Shown in pieces: positions 58,849 through 64,000 of a stretch of DNA of 64,000 nt (within the stretch, counting starts at the first letter, position 1; every line of letters starts with the position of its first letter). The notes beneath the pieces were generated by a model. That model was given only the letters and a program-made list of their open reading frames with translations. It searched no databases and was not told where the DNA came from. This DNA comes from Opitutia bacterium UBA7350. Its GTDB lineage: Bacteria; Verrucomicrobiota; Verrucomicrobiia; Opitutales; Coraliomargaritaceae. The stretch lies in the NCBI GenBank assembly GCA_949524905.1, contig CATINC010000007.1, positions 248,001 to 312,000 on the forward strand, written 5' to 3'. The position numbers and the translations under genes were made by a program.

Positions 58849-60213
58849 ATGGCAATGGAAGAACAACGACTGATTTTTAAGCACATTGATGCTCCGGGTT
58901 ATACCCATGATATAGATTGCTACCTTAAGCACGGTGGTTACGAGCAATTAAAAAAAGCGGTTACCATGAAACCCGAAGACATCTGCGCAGAAGTCACTGC
59001 TTCTGGAGTACGTGGGCGGGGCGGGGCGGGGTTTCCGGCTGGAGTAAAATGGAAATTTCTCGACCGCAAGTCCGGCAAACCAATCTATTTGATCTGCAAT
59101 GCCGATGAGTCCGAACCAGGAACTTTCAAAGATCGGCAGATCATTCACAAAGATCCTCATCAATTGATTGAAGGGATGCTATGTTCGGCTTTTGCGATTC
59201 AGGCTCAGCTTGCCTTTATCTATATTCGAGGGGAGTTCTTTGAGGGTTATCGTATCTTGGAAGAGGCCATTGAGGAGGCGCGCGCCAAGAATTTACTGGG
59301 GGACAATATACTCGGCTCGGGGTATTCTTGTGATATCATAGTTCATCGCGGAGCCGGAGCTTACATTTGCGGTGAGGAAACCGGATTGATTGAATCCCTT
59401 GAAGGTAACCGCGCTAACCCACGCATCAAACCACCTTATTTTCCTGCTGCTCTCGGCTTGTACCAATGCCCTACTATCGTGAACAACGTTGAAACGCTCT
59501 GTGATGTGAAACACATCATTGAAATGGGAGGCGAAGCTTTTTCTAAAATCGGCACTCCTGGAAACACGGGTACTCGGATCTGGTGCGTTTCGGGTCACGT
59601 GCAAAAACCGGGTTACTATGAATTTCCGTGTGCGGCGCTCACTTTGGGGGAGTTGATTCACGATGTCTGCGGTGGCCTCCAACCGGGGCGTAAATTAAAA
59701 GCAGTCATTCCTGGTGGTTCCTCATCTAAGATTTTACGTGCCGATGAACGCTTTAAAGGCAAGCTCAAGGACGGAACCGAGTTTGATTGGGGCATTGAGG
59801 ATATCCCAATGGATTTTGATAGCCTTGCAGCGGTAGGATCGATGTCTGGATCGGGTGGGGTGATCATTATGGATGATTCCACCGACATGGTGGAAGCACT
59901 TGCCAACATCAATTATTTCTATGCGCACGAAAGTTGCGGCCAATGCACTCCGTGCCGAGAGGGTGTTCCCTGGATGCGGAAAGTGACCGCTCGCATGTGC
60001 GCTGGGGAAGCTCGCGAAGAGGATGCTGACTTGTTGAATGACATCGCAGACCAGATCGCGGGGCGTACGATTTGCGCTTTTGGGGAGGCTGCTGCTTGGC
60101 CGGTTCAAAGCTTCATCGCAAAATTTAAGGACGAGTTTGTTGAGAAAGCGAAAGCGCAGGCATCTCGCCGCAAAGAAGGTAAACCTGCGGCTACCGAGAC
60201 CACTTTGATTTAA
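58849..60213 (+). CDS. nuoF: NADH-quinone oxidoreductase subunit F
   Basis: The 51-kDa subunit that binds NADH and FMN and carries cluster N3. FMN/NADH motifs: GRGGAGFPAGVKWKF near residue 56, CNADESEPGTFKDR near 83, GAGAYICGEETGLIESLEG near 167; the N3 ligands are in HESCGQCTPCREG near 365 with a fourth cysteine in GRTICAFGEAAAWP near 405. 454 aa. Confidence 0.97.
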   Translation: MAMEEQRLIFKHIDAPGYTHDIDCYLKHGGYEQLKKAVTMKPEDICAEVTASGVRGRGGAGFPAGVKWKFLDRKSGKPIYLICNADESEPGTFKDRQIIHKDPHQLIEGMLCSAFAIQAQLAFIYIRGEFFEGYRILEEAIEEARAKNLLGDNILGSGYSCDIIVHRGAGAYICGEETGLIESLEGNRANPRIKPPYFPAALGLYQCPTIVNNVETLCDVKHIIEMGGEAFSKIGTPGNTGTRIWCVSGHVQKPGYYEFPCAALTLGELIHDVCGGLQPGRKLKAVIPGGSSSKILRADERFKGKLKDGTEFDWGIEDIPMDFDSLAAVGSMSGSGGVIIMDDSTDMVEALANINYFYAHESCGQCTPCREGVPWMRKVTARMCAGEAREEDADLLNDIADQIAGRTICAFGEAAAWPVQSFIAKFKDEFVEKAKAQASRRKEGKPAATETTLI

Positions 60214-60214
60214 A

Positions 60215-61930
60215 ATGAGCGTAAACGGCACCAGTGAAATGATTACCATCAACCTTGACGGACACGAGGTTGAGGTTCCGAAGGGGATGAATGCTATCGA
60301 AGCCGCTAAGCTTCATGGGAAGGAAATCCCACATTATTGTTATCACCCAAAGCTTTCCATTGCAGGTAATTGCCGGATGTGTCTCATCGAAATGGGTATG
60401 CCCATGCGTGATCGAGGTTCGGGTGAGCCTATCCTTGATGATAATGGAATTCAGAAAATTGGCTGGAGCCCAAAGCCTGTAATTGGCTGCGCTACGGATG
60501 TAAGCCCTGGGATGCATCTGCGTACCGATTCAAAATCTGTTAAGGAAGCACGTAATGGAGTTACCGAATTTCTTCTAATCAATCACCCTCTGGATTGCCC
60601 AATTTGTGATCAGGCTGGGGAGTGTCGTTTGCAGGAATTTTCGGCTGATCATGGACGCGGGTACAGTCGCTTCATAGAGGATAAAAATGTGAAGCCTAAG
60701 CGCACAGTGCTGGGTCCTCGTGTTACGCTCGATGATGAACGTTGTATTCTTTGCTCACGTTGTGTGCGTTTCTCGCAAGAGGTTGCTAAAGATGACGTGC
60801 TTGGGTTCGTTGATCGCGGAACTTACTCCACGCTTACTTGCTATCCCGGTAAGGAACTAGCAAACAACTACTCGCTCAACACAGTAGATATTTGCCCGGT
60901 GGGTGCCCTAACCAGCACGGATTTCCGTTTCAAGATGCGGGTGTGGTTTCTTAAGCGTACTAATAGTATATGTACAGAGAGTAGTGTTGGCGCTAACACC
61001 ACTGTTTGGAGTAGAGAAGGAAAAATTTACCGTATCACCCCACGTCGCAACGATGCCGTCAATGATACCTGGATGACCGATAGTGGTCGTGATTTATTCA
61101 AACCCTATGAGTCTGATAACCGCCTCACGCACTACACTGTGGATGGGGTACATAAAAGCCCAGAAGTGACTGCAAAAGCAGCTGCGGATATCCTCGCAGC
61201 AGGATCGGTGGCGATTATTGCTTCTGCTCACAGTACGGTTGAAGAACAATTTTTGTTGCGGGAAATTGCCCAAGAAACCGAAGCATCTGTTTCCCTTGTT
61301 AAGCATGAAGGGGACGGGGACGGTATCTTGCTTTCTGAAGATCGCAGCCCCAATATGCGAGGTGCTTTGCTAAATGGACTGATTGCGGACTTGCCGGCGG
61401 ATGATTTGTCATCGCTGGCATCTCAGATAGCAGCAGGTACAGTTAAGACCCTTTTGATTGTTAATGAAGGTCTGGAGAGGCTGGGGCTTTCCGAGTCTCA
61501 TTTATCACAGGTTAAGGTAATTTACCTTGGCGCTTTTGCAAATGCGGTTAGCCAGAATGCAGAGGTTGTGATTCCATCACTCAGTGTTTTTGAAAAGGAT
61601 GGAAGTTTTGTGAACCAAAACTTTCGTCTACAGAAATTTTTTAGTGCGGTGCCTGGCCCACGTGGTTTGATTTCGGAATCAGGTTTTTTGGCGATGGTTG
61701 TAGCAGGTTTGGCAAATGAGCAAGCGAGGTCATTCGGCATTGCGCAACTCTGGGATAAAATAGGTCAATGCGACGGGGTCTTTCATGGATTAAATTGGCA
61801 AAAGATTCCGGATGAAGGTTTGGCCTTGGATGCGGGAGCGATCGCAGATCTTAATTTTGTGGAAACCAAAAATCTAAAATATAATCCTGCATCACCGAAA
61901 CTGGTAGAGATCGATAGCTCTGGAATCTGA
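60215..61930 (+). CDS. nuoG: NADH-quinone oxidoreductase subunit G (short, without N7 ligands)
   Basis: The 75-kDa subunit of the NADH module. Cluster ligands: N1b in PHYCYHPKLSIAGNCRMC and VIGCAT, N5 in INHPLDCPICDQAGEC (His plus three Cys), N4 in CILCSRC and DICPVGAL. The motif that would hold the extra N7 cluster reads SICTESSVGANTTV, keeping one of its cysteines. The molybdopterin-oxidoreductase-like C-terminal part is shortened: total 571 aa against ~900 in E. coli. It starts 1 base after nuoF. Confidence 0.95.
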   Translation: MSVNGTSEMITINLDGHEVEVPKGMNAIEAAKLHGKEIPHYCYHPKLSIAGNCRMCLIEMGMPMRDRGSGEPILDDNGIQKIGWSPKPVIGCATDVSPGMHLRTDSKSVKEARNGVTEFLLINHPLDCPICDQAGECRLQEFSADHGRGYSRFIEDKNVKPKRTVLGPRVTLDDERCILCSRCVRFSQEVAKDDVLGFVDRGTYSTLTCYPGKELANNYSLNTVDICPVGALTSTDFRFKMRVWFLKRTNSICTESSVGANTTVWSREGKIYRITPRRNDAVNDTWMTDSGRDLFKPYESDNRLTHYTVDGVHKSPEVTAKAAADILAAGSVAIIASAHSTVEEQFLLREIAQETEASVSLVKHEGDGDGILLSEDRSPNMRGALLNGLIADLPADDLSSLASQIAAGTVKTLLIVNEGLERLGLSESHLSQVKVIYLGAFANAVSQNAEVVIPSLSVFEKDGSFVNQNFRLQKFFSAVPGPRGLISESGFLAMVVAGLANEQARSFGIAQLWDKIGQCDGVFHGLNWQKIPDEGLALDAGAIADLNFVETKNLKYNPASPKLVEIDSSGI

Positions 61931-61945
61931 ATTAATTAAGAAATA

Positions 61946-63052
61946 ATGACTTTATTTGAGACATGGCTGCCGCTGATTTTACCGGTAATTTTCGCATTGT
62001 TGATGATTTCGGTCTTCATGGGGATGTGTGCCTATGCAGTTTTAGCGGAGCGTAAAATCTGCAGTTATATTCAGGGTCGCGTCGGACCTAATCGTACCCG
62101 TTTACCTTTGATTGGAGATGTACCGATATTAGGTGACTTTCTTACTGGATTAGGACTTTTCCAACCAGCCGCTGACGGCCTGAAGTTTCTTTTTAAAGAA
62201 GAGATCACACCTGGCCACGTAAAACTAGGTTATTATTACCTTGCCCCTATCATAGCTCTGACACCTGCGCTCACGACGATGGTTGTGCTTCCCTTTGGCC
62301 GTTACATCGATGATGCTGGAGTGGTTCACCCATTAGCACTTGCAAACCTAGATGTGGGCTTTCTCTTCATCCTGGCGATTTCCTCCTTGGGTGTTTACGG
62401 GATTGTGCTGGCGGGTTGGGCTTCTAATTCTAAGTACCCTTTTTTGGGAGCTATCCGTTCTTCTGCTCAAATGATCTCTTATGAGCTTGCGCTTGGAGTT
62501 TCCATTTTACCGGTCTTCATGTGGGCGGCAGCGCCTGGCTCAGATTATGGCATGAGCCTTTTTGGGGTCGTTCAATCTCAGGAGACGCTCTGGCTTATTA
62601 TATGGCAACCGCTTTCCGCATTGATTTTTTTGGTGGCTATTTTTGCAGAAACAAATCGCTTGCCGTTTGATATGGCGGAGTCGGAAACGGACCTTGTTGG
62701 TGGTTTTCATACCGAATACGGAGCCTTTAAGTTTGGGATCTTTTTTGTAGCAGAGTATGCCCACATCATCATGGGTTCGGCGATCTTTGTACTCCTTTTT
62801 GTGGGTGGATGGCATTTCTTGCCAGGATTGCCCGACCCTTGGCCCGCTGGTATTACCGGAGCGATCCTTTCAGCACTCTGGTTTTTAGCCAAAGTAGGCG
62901 TGATGGTTTTTTTCTTTATATGGATTCGCTGGACACTTCCGCGTTTTCGCTACGACCAAGTGATGACCCTCGGTTGGAAAATCCTGCTACCACTTGCAGT
63001 GGGCAATCTTGTTTTTAATACGCTATTGATCGCCCTTATTGATGTACTATAA
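61946..63052 (+). CDS. nuoH: NADH-quinone oxidoreductase subunit H
   Basis: The membrane subunit that joins the peripheral arm and forms the quinone entry. In 368 aa it has ~8 helices with YAVLAERKICSYIQGRVGPNR near residue 30, the acidic loop FAETNRLPFDMAESETDLVGGFHTEY near 235, and WTLPRFRYDQVMTLGWKILLPLA near the end, all NuoH signatures. Confidence 0.97.
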   Translation: MTLFETWLPLILPVIFALLMISVFMGMCAYAVLAERKICSYIQGRVGPNRTRLPLIGDVPILGDFLTGLGLFQPAADGLKFLFKEEITPGHVKLGYYYLAPIIALTPALTTMVVLPFGRYIDDAGVVHPLALANLDVGFLFILAISSLGVYGIVLAGWASNSKYPFLGAIRSSAQMISYELALGVSILPVFMWAAAPGSDYGMSLFGVVQSQETLWLIIWQPLSALIFLVAIFAETNRLPFDMAESETDLVGGFHTEYGAFKFGIFFVAEYAHIIMGSAIFVLLFVGGWHFLPGLPDPWPAGITGAILSALWFLAKVGVMVFFFIWIRWTLPRFRYDQVMTLGWKILLPLAVGNLVFNTLLIALIDVL

Positions 63053-63064
63053 CTGCTACGAATC

Positions 63065-63616
63065 ATGGCTACTACAAAAGTAATTGAACGCAAACCATTG
63101 ACCTTTGCTGAGAAGACTTTTCTTCCGCAAATCGCGACCGGTCTGAAGACGACTTTTGGCAATATGTTGAAAAAACCGATCACGCTGCAATATCCGGAGG
63201 AGCGACCGGTAATTCCTGAAAATTACCGAGGTGTTCCGACCCTGGTTAAGGATCCCAACGGTCGGGAGAAATGTGTTTCCTGTCAACTTTGTGAATTCGT
63301 ATGCCCACCAAAGGCTATCCGTATTACTCCGGGTGAAATTGACGCGGAGTCGGAACCGGATCGGGCACACGTCGAGAAGGCTCCCCAAGAATTTGAAATC
63401 AATATGCTACGCTGTATCTATTGCGGATTTTGTGAGGAGGTTTGCCCGGAAGAGGCGATTTACTTGCAGGATGTCTTTTCGCTTTCTGGATACAGTCGTG
63501 AAGAGATGATCAATAAAAAGGCTAAGCTTTATGAGTTGGGTGGAACTCTGCCGGATAAACATTACAAGTGGGACAAAAAGAAAGCTGCAGAATTAGGCGG
63601 CAATCCTGAACACTGA
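63065..63616 (+). CDS. nuoI: NADH-quinone oxidoreductase subunit I
   Basis: The 23-kDa subunit with two [4Fe-4S] clusters (N6a, N6b) passing electrons to NuoB. The two ligand sets are CVSCQLCEFVCPPKAI near residue 70 and CIYCGFCEEVCPEEAI near 118. QYPEERPVIPENYRG before them is typical of NuoI. 183 aa. Confidence 0.97.
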   Translation: MATTKVIERKPLTFAEKTFLPQIATGLKTTFGNMLKKPITLQYPEERPVIPENYRGVPTLVKDPNGREKCVSCQLCEFVCPPKAIRITPGEIDAESEPDRAHVEKAPQEFEINMLRCIYCGFCEEVCPEEAIYLQDVFSLSGYSREEMINKKAKLYELGGTLPDKHYKWDKKKAAELGGNPEH

Positions 63617-63623
63617 GACTAGC

Positions 63624-64000
63624 ATGGCAGATTTACTATTTTATCTCTTTGCAGCCATTACGCTGATCTCAGCTTTGGCAATGGTTCTGCTGCCCAATGC
63701 CGTAAACGGTGCGATGTGTATGATTGTTTCCTTTTTGGGAACGGCCGCTTTGTTTGTACTTTTGGATGCTTATTTTTTGGCGATCCTACAGGTGCTTGTT
63801 TATGCAGGCGCGGTGATGGTGCTCTTTCTTTTTATCATAATGCTTTTAAATGTAGACGAGGAGGCTCCGCGAGCGAAGCCTGCCAAGCTCAGTATTTTTG
63901 CCGCGTTATCGGGTTTTACAATTCTCTCCGTTCTTGTAGTCAGCCTTTTTAATAATCCCTCGGCATTGCCAGAGCCACCAGTGATTGAAGTTGCTGAAAA
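63624..64000 (+). CDS. nuoJ: NADH-quinone oxidoreductase subunit J (partial, runs off the window)
   Basis: The true frame is not in the ORF track because no stop is reached. From the ATG at 63624 it reads DLLFYLFAAITLISALAMVL, then FLGTAALFVLLDAYFLAILQ and VLVYAGAVMVLFLFIIMLLN, the hallmark helices of NuoJ. About 125 residues are visible, into the loop after the fourth helix. It starts 7 bases after nuoI. Confidence 0.94.
   Translation, partial: MADLLFYLFAAITLISALAMVLLPNAVNGAMCMIVSFLGTAALFVLLDAYFLAILQVLVYAGAVMVLFLFIIMLLNVDEEAPRAKPAKLSIFAALSGFTILSVLVVSLFNNPSALPEPPVIEVAE

Overview
The window reads as ordinary chromosome of a Gram-negative, aerobic, heterotrophic bacterium. An outer membrane is implied by the complete Mla lipid-transport set, an LptF/G permease and several lipoproteins. 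The mix of genes (a GldA/F/G-like ABC exporter, a single-polypeptide glycyl-tRNA synthetase, Ni-superoxide dismutase, SMUG1-type uracil glycosylase, a tiny bS22/mS38-like protein, a lysine-rich histone-H1-like protein) suggests Verrucomicrobiota, probably Opitutae. That placement is inference from gene content; no rRNA gene is present to fix it. I see no phage, IS element, CRISPR array or integron.

Layout. 1-2.7 kb: minus-strand ABC exporter (ATPase, ABC-2 permease, GldG-like protein cut by the window edge). 2.85-9.5 kb: RNase D facing a minus-strand run ilvD-pgi-coiled-coil protein-small lipoprotein-rsmI-sodN. 9.7-13.2 kb: scpB-pheA and a DEAD-box helicase. 13.2-19.6 kb: Prc-type protease, rhomboid, ferredoxin, GlyRS, DUF374 acyltransferase, and an H1-like tail joined to a CBM-like domain. 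19.7-25.3 kb: pstS-pstC-pstA-pstB-phoU, with a Pho-box-like repeat before pstS and a terminator between pstS and pstC. 25.5-28 kb: a decayed membrane-protein gene, RNase P RNA, rpsT, a pseudouridine synthase and a 31-aa ribosomal-type protein. 28-37.9 kb: pyrE, an LptF/G permease, then a tightly overlapping folate run (pabB-pabC-folP-folB-folK) that continues into a SelW-like redox protein and a SMUG1 glycosylase; then panD, a Fur-family regulator coupled to a BtuF-like binding lipoprotein, and an inositol-monophosphatase. 38-41.5 kb: tRNA-Gly and mlaE-F-D-C-A. 41.5-50.6 kb: a TatD remnant, sufE, eno, a TPR protein, purU, carB, rlmN, msrA and a DUF493 protein. 50.7-54.6 kb: tRNA-Leu and two consecutive amt-glnK pairs. 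54.7-55.8 kb: a secreted alpha/beta hydrolase and a cysteine-less FmdB-like protein. 55.9-64 kb: respiratory complex I, nuoBCDEFGHIJ, running off the end; nuoA is not next to nuoB.

The genes are mostly housekeeping: nutrient uptake (phosphate, ammonium), amino-acid, folate, pantothenate and pyrimidine synthesis, envelope lipid asymmetry and respiration. I found no obvious new multi-gene system. The best leads are local: an Ni-SOD apparently matured by a Sec signal peptide, large periplasmic insertions in PstC and PstA, the H1/CBM fusion, a RluA-family protein with an altered catalytic motif, the folate operon extension, and several genes too small for the ORF track (57-aa and 50-aa lipoproteins, a 31-aa bS22-like protein, a 35-aa TatD remnant).
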